DNA from: an uncultured Lachnospiraceae bacterium
Lineage (GTDB): Bacteria; Bacillota; Clostridia; Lachnospirales; Lachnospiraceae
DNA length: 34,521 nt
Reading direction: 5' to 3'
Assembly: GCA_902788555.1 (NCBI GenBank)
Contig: CADAKQ010000028.1
Location: forward strand, 1-34,521
The position numbers and the translations under genes are program-made. Shown here piece by piece: positions 1 through 7,910 of the stretch (its first letter is position 1; each line of letters begins with the position of its first letter). Under the pieces are notes generated by a model. It was given only the letters and a program-made list of their open reading frames with translations. It made no database searches and was not told the origin of the DNA.

Positions 1-105
1 TAAACAACTTTGTCATGGATGTAACTTTATAAACCATTGTACGAAAGGCTTAAAATCAAGGCTTTTTTGTGCAAAATAAATAAGAAAGTGTAGAGAGAAT
101 AAGCT

Positions 106-780
106 ATGGTTAGTATTACTGTAAAAGATATGTACAGCTTAGAGCACACAAAGGCAAAGGAGTGGCTCGAGAAGCTCACTTATCCGTGGGAGGTTTTACC
201 GAAGATTAAGGATATCATTCTTGCCTTGGGCGAGAGGATAGATAAGGAATGTCCTGATGATTATATAAAGCGTGGGGAAAATATCTGGATTCATAAAACA
301 GCAACGGTTTTTGATACTGTTTACATGGCAGGACCGGTAATAATAGGTGCAGGTACCGAGGTAAGACAGTGTGCGTTTATAAGAGGCAATGCTCTTGTGG
401 GAGAAAACTGTGTTGTCGGTAATTCAACGGAATTAAAGAATGTAATAATCTTCGATAATGTTCAGGTTCCGCATTACAATTATGTTGGTGATTCGGTTCT
501 CGGTTATAAATCTCATATGGGTGCCGGTTCAATTACCTCAAATGTAAAAAGCGATAAGACACTCGTTGCAGTAAAATCGGAGGACTTTGAAATAGAAACG
601 GGCTTAAAGAAATTCGGAGCGATGCTGGGAGACTTTGTAGAGGTGGGATGTAACTCTGTTTTGAATCCCGGTACTGTTATATGTCCACATTCCAATATAT
701 ATCCGGTATCCTGTGTACGGGGAGTAGTGCCTGCTGAAAGTATATTTAAAACAGGCGGAGTAATAGTACCAAAAAAATAA
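106..780 (+). CDS. Hexapeptide-repeat (left-handed beta-helix) protein, GlmU C-terminal-like
   Basis: A 224-residue protein made mostly of imperfect hexapeptide turns (roughly residues 65-215, e.g. GPVIIGAGTEVRQCAFI and GENCVVGNSTELKNVII), which form a left-handed parallel beta-helix as in GlmU-type acyl/nucleotidyl transferases. The first 60 residues are a helical cap, and there is no N-terminal nucleotidyltransferase domain, so the name 'UDP-GlcNAc pyrophosphorylase' often given to such proteins is not justified by catalytic residues. Probable role: sugar-nucleotide or acyl-transfer chemistry, substrate unknown. The start has a GAGAG ribosome site at about 92-97. The gene is convergent with the AP2-like gene, only 2 bp away. 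Confidence 0.8.
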   Translation: MVSITVKDMYSLEHTKAKEWLEKLTYPWEVLPKIKDIILALGERIDKECPDDYIKRGENIWIHKTATVFDTVYMAGPVIIGAGTEVRQCAFIRGNALVGENCVVGNSTELKNVIIFDNVQVPHYNYVGDSVLGYKSHMGAGSITSNVKSDKTLVAVKSEDFEIETGLKKFGAMLGDFVEVGCNSVLNPGTVICPHSNIYPVSCVRGVVPAESIFKTGGVIVPKK

Positions 781-782
781 CA

Positions 783-1574
783 TTATTTTTCTATATGATA
801 AAGCTTATCGGAAACGGTAAGCTTTTCGTATATATTAAGATATTCCTCTTTAGAAAGAGAAACGATATAATTCTTGGTATAGTTTTTATTGATTCCGTTT
901 TCGTGCAATATGTCAACTGCTTTATTGTAGGCTATGGCAGCATGTTCCTCGGTTTCATATCTTCCGATGATGTGATTTCCGACTTTGTGAATGACAGCCG
1001 TATAAACAGGCTTTCCCTTTATCTCTTCCATAAGGACACCTGTATAATTATTGATGATTTTTATATTTGAATATCTGTAATCGTATTCGTCATTGTTGCT
1101 CATAATATAGTCTCTTCCGTAAACGGCAAAAGGCTTTATGCCGTATCTGCCGAGTATCTTATACTGACTTCCGTAATCGCTTACAAAGAGATAACCGCCG
1201 CGCTTTTGAATTTGGTGAGAGGCATAAAAAAATAAATCATCACGATCAAATTTGAGAACGATATCCGTGGAAAGATAATATTCAAAATAATTCTTTTTCA
1301 GATAAATTGGTGTAGGAAAGTAAATGCCGTTGTCCCGAAAATTGATAAGAGATATAAATTTACTGTAGGAAAGCTTCATGCTGTCAGTATAGTCTTCAAG
1401 GGTAAAGCTTGTGTCTTCAATTATATTTTTAGCCTCGGTATAAATATTTTGTGCAGTCTCCCTGGAATCGGAGCTGCCAAGACTGATATGTTTTTTTCTG
1501 TATGTAATAGATGCTCTGTAGTAGGTCATGCCGTTTTTTTTCTTTGCCTCATATACACCTGCACTTTTAGACAT
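783..1574 (-). CDS. Stand-alone protein with two AP2-like DNA-binding domains
   Basis: 263 residues from the ATG at 1574, chosen because a TGAGGAT ribosome site lies just upstream (about 1582-1589 on the minus strand); the longer open frame up to 1829 has no ribosome site. Residues 4-50 (GVYEAKKKNGMTYYRASI, then LGSSDSRETAQNIYTEA) and about 205-250 (YTAVIHKVGNHIIGRYETE, then EHAAIAYNKAVDIL) each match the AP2/ERF pattern: G-V/Y, an aromatic strand, G-x-Y/F, then an AA-x-AY helix. AP2 domains in bacteria occur in homing endonucleases, integrases and as free DNA-binding proteins. No nuclease motif is visible in the middle 150 residues. Likely a sequence-specific DNA-binding protein with unknown target. 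Confidence 0.65.
   Translation of the reverse strand: MSKSAGVYEAKKKNGMTYYRASITYRKKHISLGSSDSRETAQNIYTEAKNIIEDTSFTLEDYTDSMKLSYSKFISLINFRDNGIYFPTPIYLKKNYFEYYLSTDIVLKFDRDDLFFYASHQIQKRGGYLFVSDYGSQYKILGRYGIKPFAVYGRDYIMSNNDEYDYRYSNIKIINNYTGVLMEEIKGKPVYTAVIHKVGNHIIGRYETEEHAAIAYNKAVDILHENGINKNYTKNYIVSLSKEEYLNIYEKLTVSDKLYHIEK
800..828 (+). terminator. Hairpin with GAAA tetraloop, probable terminator
   Basis: AAAGCTTATCG (800-810) and CGGTAAGCTTT (815-825) pair over 11 positions with one T-G pair, closing a GAAA loop, followed by a short TTTT. It lies inside the 3' end of the convergent AP2-like gene and could end transcription of the hexapeptide gene. Confidence 0.45.
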
Positions 1575-1745
1575 TTTTATAATCCTCATCTTTCTTTTAA
1601 AATCCGTCATGTAAAGATATATTTTAATTATGTCGATATATATAATAGTGTGAGAACATATTATTATTTTAATATATACTTTGTTATTTATCAACAAAAT
1701 ACTTGGGTAAAATTGTTTAATGTTACTAAAATAATTCAAATATAC

Positions 1746-1774
1746 TTGACCGTGTTCGGGAGTTGAATTATAAT
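1746..1774 (+). promoter_or_regulatory. Sigma-A promoter for the 3D-domain gene
   Basis: TTGACC at 1746-1751, a 17-bp spacer and TATAAT at 1769-1774, which is near consensus. The expected start is near 1781, giving a leader of about 60 bases before the 3D-domain gene at 1845. Confidence 0.75.
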
Positions 1775-1844
1775 CACAGTGTATGTGTGATGTAATGATT
1801 TTGTAACAAATTTGATAAATTGGGTTCACACAGAGGTGGTTTAT

Positions 1845-2657
1845 ATGGATTTTAACTTTGATAAAACCAAAGAAAAGTTAATTGAATCAGCTAAAGAGTA
1901 TTCGGCAAAATATTATAAGGCAGCAGGAGCAGCACTTGTTGTTGTTGTGCTTTTGGTTTTGTCTTTGATTACATTGGTTGAAAGAGTCAATAAATCACAT
2001 CAGTCGGTAGGTATCATTATGTCTTTGTCTGATGTTTCGGCAGGCAGGGAAGCGTTTGCAGGCAATACCTTTGATGAAAAAGGTATCACATATGTGGATA
2101 TGCAAAATGTAAACTATGAAACTGAGGAGCTTGCGCAGCTTGAAAAGACTGAAAAGCAGGTTGATGATATTCTTGCTGCAAGAAGTCAGGAGAAGAAGGA
2201 TCAGGCTGTTTTGGCTGCACTTACTGCCGAGCATGCATCTGCGGCAGATTTTAATGATTCAGAGGCTGTTGCCGCTGAAAATAATCAGGAGCAGGTGGCT
2301 GCACCTGTATTTTCAACCTTTACACAGATTACCTATGCGGATGAAAACGGTAATTATACCTATCTTGGTGAGTTTACTATTACGGGATATTGTGCTTGTC
2401 CGATTTGTTGCGGAAAATGGAGTAATCCAAGCAATCCTATAACCGCAAGCGGTGTAACAGCAGTAGCAGGAAGAACGGTTGCAGCGGATATTTCAAGATA
2501 TCCGTTTGGTACAAGACTTATGATAAACGGTCAGATATATACGGTAGAAGATGTCGGTGGTGCCATCAAGGGAAATCATATTGATGTGTTCTTCAATTCT
2601 CATGAAGAGGCTCTTGCATTCGGTAAACAGTATATGTCAGTATATCTTGTTCAATAG
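1845..2657 (+). CDS. Membrane-anchored 3D-domain cell-wall protein
   Basis: 270 residues. The start at 1845 is set by the ribosome site GAGGTGG (1833-1839); an upstream in-frame ATG at 1812 has none. Residues about 23-45 form a single membrane segment (AAGAALVVVVLLVLSLITLV). An Ala/Gln/Glu-rich linker follows, and residues about 175-270 form the 3D domain (double-psi beta-barrel related to MltA lytic transglycosylase): FTITGYCACPICCGKW, TASG, then the three aspartates in AADIS, VEDVGG and HIDVFF. The family (YabE/YocH/YuiC type) acts on peptidoglycan outside the membrane. Monocistronic, between a strong promoter and a strong terminator. Confidence 0.85.
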   Translation: MDFNFDKTKEKLIESAKEYSAKYYKAAGAALVVVVLLVLSLITLVERVNKSHQSVGIIMSLSDVSAGREAFAGNTFDEKGITYVDMQNVNYETEELAQLEKTEKQVDDILAARSQEKKDQAVLAALTAEHASAADFNDSEAVAAENNQEQVAAPVFSTFTQITYADENGNYTYLGEFTITGYCACPICCGKWSNPSNPITASGVTAVAGRTVAADISRYPFGTRLMINGQIYTVEDVGGAIKGNHIDVFFNSHEEALAFGKQYMSVYLVQ

Positions 2658-2682
2658 GATATGATTTTTAAGAGATTATTAT

Positions 2683-2729
2683 TTGGAGATGGAGCGGTTT
2701 TGAAGCACGCATTCATCTCCGATTTTTTT
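2683..2729 (+). terminator. Rho-independent terminator after the 3D-domain gene
   Basis: GGAGATG (2685-2691) pairs with CATCTCC (2714-2720), followed by GA and seven T's (2723-2729). Confidence 0.8.
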
Positions 2730-2730
2730 C

Positions 2731-2759
2731 TTGTTTTTGATAAAAGTGTGTGTTATTAT
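2731..2759 (+). promoter_or_regulatory. Probable sigma-A promoter for thrC
   Basis: TTGTTT (2731-2736), 17 bp, TATTAT (2754-2759). The match is moderate. It directly follows the preceding terminator and leads to the thrC ribosome site AAGGAG. Confidence 0.5.
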
Positions 2760-2821
2760 TCGATATAGTGTTTGTTTAATAGGCTAAATAAATTGAATTC
2801 AGATAAAAAAGGAGATTTGAT

Positions 2822-4309
2822 ATGGAGCTTATATATAAGAGTACAAGAAATTCAGATGAAACTGCTACAGCATCTATGGCGATACTTAAAGGACTTGCCG
2901 ATGAAGGCGGTCTGTTTGTTCCGGATTTTATTCCTTCCTTTGATGTAACCTTAGATGAACTTGCCGGTATGGATTATCGTGAGGTGGCTTATAATGTTAT
3001 GAAGCTTATGCTTACGGATTTTACTGAGGAGGAGTTAAGACATTGTATTAACAGTGCTTATGATGATAAATTTGATACTAAGGAAATTGCTCCTTTGGTT
3101 AAAAAGAATGGTGCTTATTTTCTTGAGCTTTTTCACGGACAGACTATAGCCTTTAAGGATATGGCTCTTTCGATACTTCCATATCTTCTTACTACTTCAG
3201 CAAAGAAGAATAGTGTTAAAAATGAAATTGTTATACTTACGGCTACCTCAGGAGATACCGGAAAGGCTGCACTTGCAGGCTTTGCGGATGTTCCGGGAAC
3301 AAGGATAATTGTATTTTATCCAAAAAACGGTGTCAGTCCGATACAGGAAAAGCAGATGGTAACCCAGAAGGGAGATAATACTTTTGTAGTCGGTATTAAG
3401 GGGAATTTCGATGATGCCCAGACAGGCGTTAAGAAGATGTTTTCAGATACGGAATTAAATAATTATCTTAACGAAAAGGGATATCAGTTTTCATCAGCCA
3501 ATTCCATAAATATCGGAAGACTTGTACCTCAAATGGTTTATTATGTCTATGCATATACAAGGCTTGTTGCTGATGGAACAATCAAAGCAGGTGACAAGAT
3601 AAATGTTGTTGTTCCGACAGGTAACTTTGGAAATATTTTGGCAGCTTATTATGCTAAGCAGATGGGACTTCCTATAAATAAGTTTATATGTGCTTCAAAT
3701 GAGAATAAGGTGCTTTACGATTTCTTTTCTACGGGAAAATATAATCGTAACAGGGAATTTATTCTTACGTCATCACCTTCAATGGATATTCTTATATCAA
3801 GCAATCTTGAAAGACTTATATATAAGATTGCAGGTAATGATGCGGCAAAAAATAAGGAGCTTATGACGGCACTTTCCGGTAAGGGAGAATATACGATAAC
3901 CGAAGATATGAAAAAGGAGCTTTCGGATTTTTATGGTAATTATGCATCTGAGGAAGAAACGTCAGCAACCATAAAAAAGATTTATGAAAGTGACGAATAT
4001 ATTATGGATACACACACGGCGGTAGCGGCAGCGGTTTATGATAAGTATGTGGCAGAAACAGATGATAAAACACCTACCGTTATAGCATCTACGGCAAGCC
4101 CGTATAAGTTTACGAGAAGTGTTATGAATGCTATCGACAGTGAATATGATAAGAAGACGGATTTTGAATTGGTGGATGAGCTTAATCGTCTTTCCGGTGT
4201 TAAGGTTCCTCAGGCAATTGAGGATATAAGAACAGCACCTGTACGTCATAATACAGTCTGTGAAAAAGAAGAGATGCTTGATGAGGTAAAAGGTTTTCTT
4301 GGAATTTAG
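2822..4309 (+). CDS. thrC: Threonine synthase
   Basis: 495 residues, full length for the longer (E. coli/yeast-like) class. It converts O-phosphohomoserine to threonine and phosphate using pyridoxal phosphate, in the cytoplasm, as the last step of threonine synthesis. Evidence: the N-terminal pattern YKSTRN and DEGGLFVP; the cofactor lysine in FHGQTIAFKD (about K112); the phosphate-binding loop ATSGDTGKAA (141-150); VVPTGNFGNILAAYYAK; and the C-terminal TASPYKF segment. An AAGGAG ribosome site lies 7 bp before the ATG. No T-box or other leader element was seen in the 160 bp upstream, so amino-acid control is not evident. hom and thrB are not in the window. Confidence 0.95.
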   Translation: MELIYKSTRNSDETATASMAILKGLADEGGLFVPDFIPSFDVTLDELAGMDYREVAYNVMKLMLTDFTEEELRHCINSAYDDKFDTKEIAPLVKKNGAYFLELFHGQTIAFKDMALSILPYLLTTSAKKNSVKNEIVILTATSGDTGKAALAGFADVPGTRIIVFYPKNGVSPIQEKQMVTQKGDNTFVVGIKGNFDDAQTGVKKMFSDTELNNYLNEKGYQFSSANSINIGRLVPQMVYYVYAYTRLVADGTIKAGDKINVVVPTGNFGNILAAYYAKQMGLPINKFICASNENKVLYDFFSTGKYNRNREFILTSSPSMDILISSNLERLIYKIAGNDAAKNKELMTALSGKGEYTITEDMKKELSDFYGNYASEEETSATIKKIYESDEYIMDTHTAVAAAVYDKYVAETDDKTPTVIASTASPYKFTRSVMNAIDSEYDKKTDFELVDELNRLSGVKVPQAIEDIRTAPVRHNTVCEKEEMLDEVKGFLGI

Positions 4310-4329
4310 TTTTCGGTAAAAATTATATA

Positions 4330-4371
4330 AGACAGTTCGTTTGTACCATCCTGTCTATAAAAAAAACCAGG
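4330..4371 (+). promoter_or_regulatory. Probable preQ1-I riboswitch aptamer
   Basis: Stem P1 is AGACAG (4330-4335) with CTGTCT (4351-4356). The loop contains TTCG...GTACCATC, then an A-rich tail (ATAAAAAAAA) and CCAGGA (4366-4371). This is the preQ1 class I layout: a short hairpin, a loop with a conserved cytosine, an A-rich strand lying in the minor groove of P1, and a downstream GG that pairs with loop CC to make the pseudoknot. Placement directly upstream of queD-queE-folE-queC fits the known regulon. Ligand type is inferred from the layout and from the genes. Confidence 0.7.
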
Positions 4372-4391
4372 ACTGAAGATAGTAATTAACT

Positions 4392-4427
4392 ATGCCATGG
4401 AAGTCTTAGGGTTTCTGTGGCATTTTT
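4392..4427 (+). terminator. Attenuator terminator of the queuosine operon leader
   Basis: ATGCCA (4392-4397) pairs with TGGCAT (4418-4423), with weaker inner pairing of GGAA with TTTC, followed by TTTTT (4423-4427). It sits 29 bases before the queD start. AGGACT (4369-4374), which overlaps the aptamer pseudoknot strand, can instead pair with AGTCTT (4402-4407) inside this hairpin, so ligand binding would favour termination. Confidence 0.65.
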
Positions 4428-4455
4428 ACTTTATTTTGAAAATATGGAGGAATGT

Positions 4456-4878
4456 ATGTACACTTTAAAAACAGGTTCAGGCTTTGACAGTGCACATTTT
4501 CTAAAGGGATACAATGGAAAATGTTCAAATATTCATGGCCATCATTGGAGAGTTGAAATTGTAGTCGGAAAAATTGACTTGAATACTGATGAGCAGACAA
4601 GAGGAATGGTGGTTGATTTTTCTGATTTGAAAAAGGATTTAAGAGAATTGACGGATGGTCTTGACCATAGTCTTATAATAGAAAAAGGAAGCCTTAAGGA
4701 TAGTACACTTTTTGCTCTTCGTGATGAAGGCTTCAGGGTGGTTGAGATTGATGTAAGACCAACTGCAGAAAATTTTGCAAAATATTTTTATGAGCTTATG
4801 AGTGAAAAGGGATATAAGGTTTTGGAAGCTACAGTATACGAAACAAGAGAAAATTGTGCAAGCTACAGGGCGGATTGA
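4456..4878 (+). CDS. queD: 6-carboxy-5,6,7,8-tetrahydropterin synthase
   Basis: 140 residues. It converts 7,8-dihydroneopterin triphosphate, the FolE product, to 6-carboxytetrahydropterin, the second step towards preQ0 and queuosine. The 6-pyruvoyl-tetrahydropterin synthase fold is clear: zinc ligands H14 (SAHF), H27 and H29 (NIHGHHW), catalytic C23 (GKCSN), the LDHS motif and a C-terminal VYETREN. The start at 4456 rather than 4417 is chosen because GGAGG (4446-4450) precedes it by 5 bp and because 4417 falls inside the attenuator hairpin. First gene of a tight operon; queE follows with 1 base between stop and start. Confidence 0.92.
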   Translation: MYTLKTGSGFDSAHFLKGYNGKCSNIHGHHWRVEIVVGKIDLNTDEQTRGMVVDFSDLKKDLRELTDGLDHSLIIEKGSLKDSTLFALRDEGFRVVEIDVRPTAENFAKYFYELMSEKGYKVLEATVYETRENCASYRAD

Positions 4879-4879
4879 A

Positions 4880-5548
4880 ATGGGAAAGTATAAGGTTGTT
4901 GAAAAATTTGTCAGTATAAACGGCGAGGCAAGGTGTGCCGGAGAGCTTGCTGTATTTATAAGATTTGCAGGCTGTAATCTTAATTGCTCATACTGTGATA
5001 CGAGATGGGCAAATGAAAAAAATGCACCATTTGAGATACTGAGTGAGGAAGAAATATATGAATATATAAAAGACAGCAAAGTGAGAAATGTAACACTGAC
5101 AGGCGGGGAGCCGTTGCTTCAGGAAAACATAAAAAGATTGATTACGCTTCTGTCTAAGGATAAAAATCTTAGGATAGAGATAGAAACAAACGGAGCAATC
5201 AGATTGGATGAGTTTATCGGTATAGGAGAGAATGTCACATTTACCGTTGATTACAAGCTTCCGAAAAGCGGTATGGAAAGTAAAATGGAGCTTGACAATT
5301 ATAGGCTTCTAAGGGATATTGATACCGTAAAATTTGTAGTTTCTGATTATGAGGATTTGGTTAAGACCAAGGAGATAATTAAAAAATATAGGCTGGATGA
5401 GAGACTTCAGGTATATATAAGTGCATGTTTTGGAAAGATAAAAAATGAAGATATAGTTAAATTTATGATAGAAAACAAAATGAATCTGGTAAGACTTCAG
5501 CTTCAGATACATAAATATATCTGGAGTCCTGACAAGAAAGGAGTATAG
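4880..5548 (+). CDS. queE: 7-carboxy-7-deazaguanine synthase, clostridial type (radical SAM)
   Basis: 222 residues. A radical SAM enzyme that ring-contracts 6-carboxytetrahydropterin to 7-carboxy-7-deazaguanine. The cluster-binding CxxxCxxC is C32-NLN-C36-SY-C39, followed by [13 protein letters not shown] is the SAM-binding GGE motif. The start at 4880 sits one base after the queD stop; upstream residues in the same frame overlap queD and are not needed. The ribosome site is weak (AGGGCGGA), which suggests translational coupling to queD. The C-terminal third is more divergent, as in the clostridial subfamily. Confidence 0.9.
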   Translation: MGKYKVVEKFVSINGEARCAGELAVFIRFAGCNLNCSYCDTRWANEKNAPFEILSEEEIYEYIKDSKVRNVTLTGGEPLLQENIKRLITLLSKDKNLRIEIETNGAIRLDEFIGIGENVTFTVDYKLPKSGMESKMELDNYRLLRDIDTVKFVVSDYEDLVKTKEIIKKYRLDERLQVYISACFGKIKNEDIVKFMIENKMNLVRLQLQIHKYIWSPDKKGV

Positions 5549-5549
5549 C

Positions 5550-6128
5550 ATGGCTATAGATAAGGATGCAATAAGAGAACATATTAGAGGAATAATAAAA
5601 GCACTTGGGGACGATCCTGAAAGAGAGGGATTAAAGGAGACTCCGGATAGAGTTGCCCGAATGTATGAGGAAGTCTTTGAAGGTATGAATTATACCAATG
5701 ATGAAATAGCTGAAATGTTTGCAAAGTATTTTGAAAAACCGGAAAGCGACTGCAAGGAAATGGTTTTTGTAAAGGATATAGAGGTATTCAGCTATTGTGA
5801 GCATCATATGGCACTTATGTATGATATGAAGGTTTCTGTTGCATATATACCTAAGGATAAGGTGCTTGGTCTCAGTAAAATTGCAAGAATAGCAGATATG
5901 GTTGCAAAAAGGCTTCAGCTCCAGGAAAGAATCGGAACGGATATAGCTTATATTATGAAAAAAGTAACCGGCTCGGAGGATGTTGCGGTAATAATCGAAG
6001 GCTGTCATAGCTGTATGACTGCAAGGGGTATAAAAAACAGAAGCTCAAAGACCATAACAACTACCTTCAGCGGACAGTTTCTTTCCGATGCCGCCCTGCA
6101 AAACAGATTGATGCTGCTTTTAAAATAA
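5550..6128 (+). CDS. folE: GTP cyclohydrolase I
   Basis: 192 residues, normal length. It opens GTP to 7,8-dihydroneopterin triphosphate, the shared entry to folate and 7-deazaguanine synthesis. Zinc ligands: C83 and H86 in YCEHHMA, and C152 in EGCHSCM; the QERIGTDIA and [11 protein letters not shown] segments are typical. A GGAG site overlaps the end of queE. Its position between queE and queC shows that this copy serves the queuosine pathway, perhaps in addition to a folate-dedicated copy elsewhere. Confidence 0.95.
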   Translation: MAIDKDAIREHIRGIIKALGDDPEREGLKETPDRVARMYEEVFEGMNYTNDEIAEMFAKYFEKPESDCKEMVFVKDIEVFSYCEHHMALMYDMKVSVAYIPKDKVLGLSKIARIADMVAKRLQLQERIGTDIAYIMKKVTGSEDVAVIIEGCHSCMTARGIKNRSSKTITTTFSGQFLSDAALQNRLMLLLK

Positions 6129-6151
6129 AAGGGATATGAAAGGAAGAGAAT

Positions 6152-6826
6152 ATGAAAAATAAGGATGAAGCCGTTGTTATATTTAGCGGCGGTCAGGATA
6201 GTACGACCTGCCTTCTTTGGGCGAGGGAGAAATATAAAAAAGTATATGCGGTTTCTTTTGATTATAATCAGAGGCATGTTAGAGAGCTTGATTGTGCAAA
6301 GGAAATTTGTGCAAAGCTTGATGTAGAGCATCAGATACTTGATATGAATTTGTTAAATCAGCTTGCACCTAATTCACTTACGAGAGATAATATAGATGTT
6401 GATGTAACTGCACCCGGGGACGGTACACCGCCGAATTCGTTTGTTGACGGAAGAAATATGGTTTTTATTCTTTTTGCAGCCATTTTTGCAAAGCAAAAGG
6501 GAATAAGTGATATTATTACGGGGGTATCACAGAGTGATTTTTCAGGCTATCCTGATTGCAGGGATATATTTATTAAATCAATGAATGTTACATTAAATCT
6601 TGCCATGGATTATGAGTTTGATATTATAACTCCGCTTATGTGGATTGACAAGGAAGCAACATGGGAGCTGGCGGATTCACTTGGTGGCTTTGAATTGGTA
6701 AGAGAAAAAACGCTTACCTGTTATAATGGAATTATAGGGGACGGATGCGGTAATTGTCCGGCTTGTAAGCTTCGTAAGAGGGGATTGGAGGCGTACCTTG
6801 AAAAAAAGACTTCTGTTAATAATTAA
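6152..6826 (+). CDS. queC: 7-cyano-7-deazaguanine (preQ0) synthase
   Basis: 224 residues. It uses ATP and ammonia to turn 7-carboxy-7-deazaguanine into preQ0. The PP-loop is SGGQDSTT (residues 12-19). The C-terminal zinc site is the cysteine cluster CYNG...[10 protein letters not shown] (about 189-205), followed by the conserved [22 protein letters not shown] precedes the ATG. The last 29 bases overlap the next gene. No queF (preQ0 reductase) follows, so preQ1 must be made by an unlinked QueF or obtained otherwise. Confidence 0.95.
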   Translation: MKNKDEAVVIFSGGQDSTTCLLWAREKYKKVYAVSFDYNQRHVRELDCAKEICAKLDVEHQILDMNLLNQLAPNSLTRDNIDVDVTAPGDGTPPNSFVDGRNMVFILFAAIFAKQKGISDIITGVSQSDFSGYPDCRDIFIKSMNVTLNLAMDYEFDIITPLMWIDKEATWELADSLGGFELVREKTLTCYNGIIGDGCGNCPACKLRKRGLEAYLEKKTSVNN

Positions 6827-7793
6827 CCCCAATGCCGGAAAGACGGCGATAAAGGATGTGTTATTTGAAATAATAATGGTTTTCTCCGAAGCAGGATACG
6901 AGGTTGTAACCTATCCTACAACAGGACCCTTTGATGCGGAAAGAAAGGTCAAGACAGACGGTGCGGAGTATGATCTTATTGTTTGTGCAGGAGGAGACGG
7001 AACCCTTGAAAATACCGTAAGCGGATATATGCTTATGGGTGAAAAAAAGGTTCCTATCGGATATATTCCGTGCGGATCGACCAATGATTTTGCAAGAACA
7101 GTGGATATTCCTGCCAATAAGGTTCAGGCTGCAAGGGATATAGTAAACGGAACACCGAAATGCCTGGATGTGGGACAGTTTGCGGATAAGTTTTTCATAT
7201 ATATTGCATCCTTCGGAGTATTTACTGAGGTTTCTTATAATACCAATCAGTCATTAAAAAAGGTTATGGGACATTCTGCATATGTTGTTGAGGGTATAAA
7301 GGATTTGGCAAATGTCAAGGCATATAAGCTCGAGGCAGATTTTGACGGAAAGCTCGTAACCGGAGAATTTATATTTGGAATGATAACCAATTCACTTTCT
7401 GTCGGAGGTTTCAAGCTAAGAGGAACCAAGCATGTGGTTTTGGATGATGGAAAGTTCGACTGCCTTCTTGTAAGAAAGCCTGAAAATGTATCGGACGTTC
7501 AAAAAATACTTACGCAGGTGCTTACAAATAACATTGAGGATAAGGATGAAATATTCTTTATAGCCAAAGCTAAAAAGGTAGTTATTAAATCCGAGGAGGA
7601 AATAAAATGGACTCTTGACGGAGAGTTTGGAGGAGCACATGATGAGGTAACCATAATCAATCATCAGAAGGTGCTTAAGCTTTGCCTTGACGGAAAATAT
7701 ACACTTGATGATGCTTCGGATGAAAACATTGAATCGGATGAAAGTACCTTTGATGATTATGGTGATGATTTTGAAGATGGCTGGGATATATAA
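6798..7793 (+). CDS. Diacylglycerol kinase-family lipid kinase
   Basis: 331 residues starting at a TTG (6798) inside the 3' end of queC, with GGAGG (6787-6791) 6 bp upstream. Domain features of the DAGK/YegS/BmrU family: NPNAGKT (10-16), the nucleotide-binding [11 protein letters not shown] (64-74), and [11 protein letters not shown] (about 94-104). The family phosphorylates diacylglycerol or related lipids at the membrane, recycling lipid from lipoteichoic-acid synthesis. The tail after residue 300 is very acidic ([19 protein letters not shown]) and probably disordered. The overlap implies transcription with the queuosine genes, but a functional link is not obvious. Confidence 0.85.
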   Translation: MKKRLLLIINPNAGKTAIKDVLFEIIMVFSEAGYEVVTYPTTGPFDAERKVKTDGAEYDLIVCAGGDGTLENTVSGYMLMGEKKVPIGYIPCGSTNDFARTVDIPANKVQAARDIVNGTPKCLDVGQFADKFFIYIASFGVFTEVSYNTNQSLKKVMGHSAYVVEGIKDLANVKAYKLEADFDGKLVTGEFIFGMITNSLSVGGFKLRGTKHVVLDDGKFDCLLVRKPENVSDVQKILTQVLTNNIEDKDEIFFIAKAKKVVIKSEEEIKWTLDGEFGGAHDEVTIINHQKVLKLCLDGKYTLDDASDENIESDESTFDDYGDDFEDGWDI

Positions 7794-7803
7794 TGAATTA
7801 AAA

Positions 7804-7842
7804 CCCTATTAATAACATATAATGTCATTAATAGGGCTTTTT
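7804..7842 (+). terminator. Terminator of the queuosine/lipid kinase operon
   Basis: CCCTATTAAT (7804-7813) pairs perfectly with ATTAATAGGG (7827-7836), followed by CTTTTT. This marks the end of the queD-to-lipid-kinase transcription unit. Confidence 0.85.
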
Positions 7843-7843
7843 C

Positions 7844-7872
7844 TTTACTTTTTCCATAATTTGGCTTATAAT
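7844..7872 (+). promoter_or_regulatory. Sigma-A promoter for glmM
   Basis: TTTACT (7844-7849), 17 bp, TATAAT (7867-7872), immediately after the preceding terminator. Expected transcript start near 7879. Confidence 0.65.
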
Positions 7873-7910
7873 TAGTCTGATACTTTGTGTCGAAAGGAGT
7901 TTTTACAACA

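Noticed and set aside
45-64. AAGGCTT twice followed by T's, as a terminator
   Set aside because: It is a direct, not inverted, repeat and cannot fold into a stem.
1575-1829. N-terminal extension of the AP2-like protein
   Set aside because: The added 85 residues are low-complexity, AT-driven sequence, have no ribosome site, and cover the divergent promoter at 1746-1774.
2658-2821. T-box or other leader upstream of thrC
   Set aside because: Only the terminator of the previous gene and a promoter fit; no T-box core sequence was seen.
4639-5079. 146-codon minus-strand frame over queD/queE
   Set aside because: It is a shadow of two well-supported genes on the other strand.
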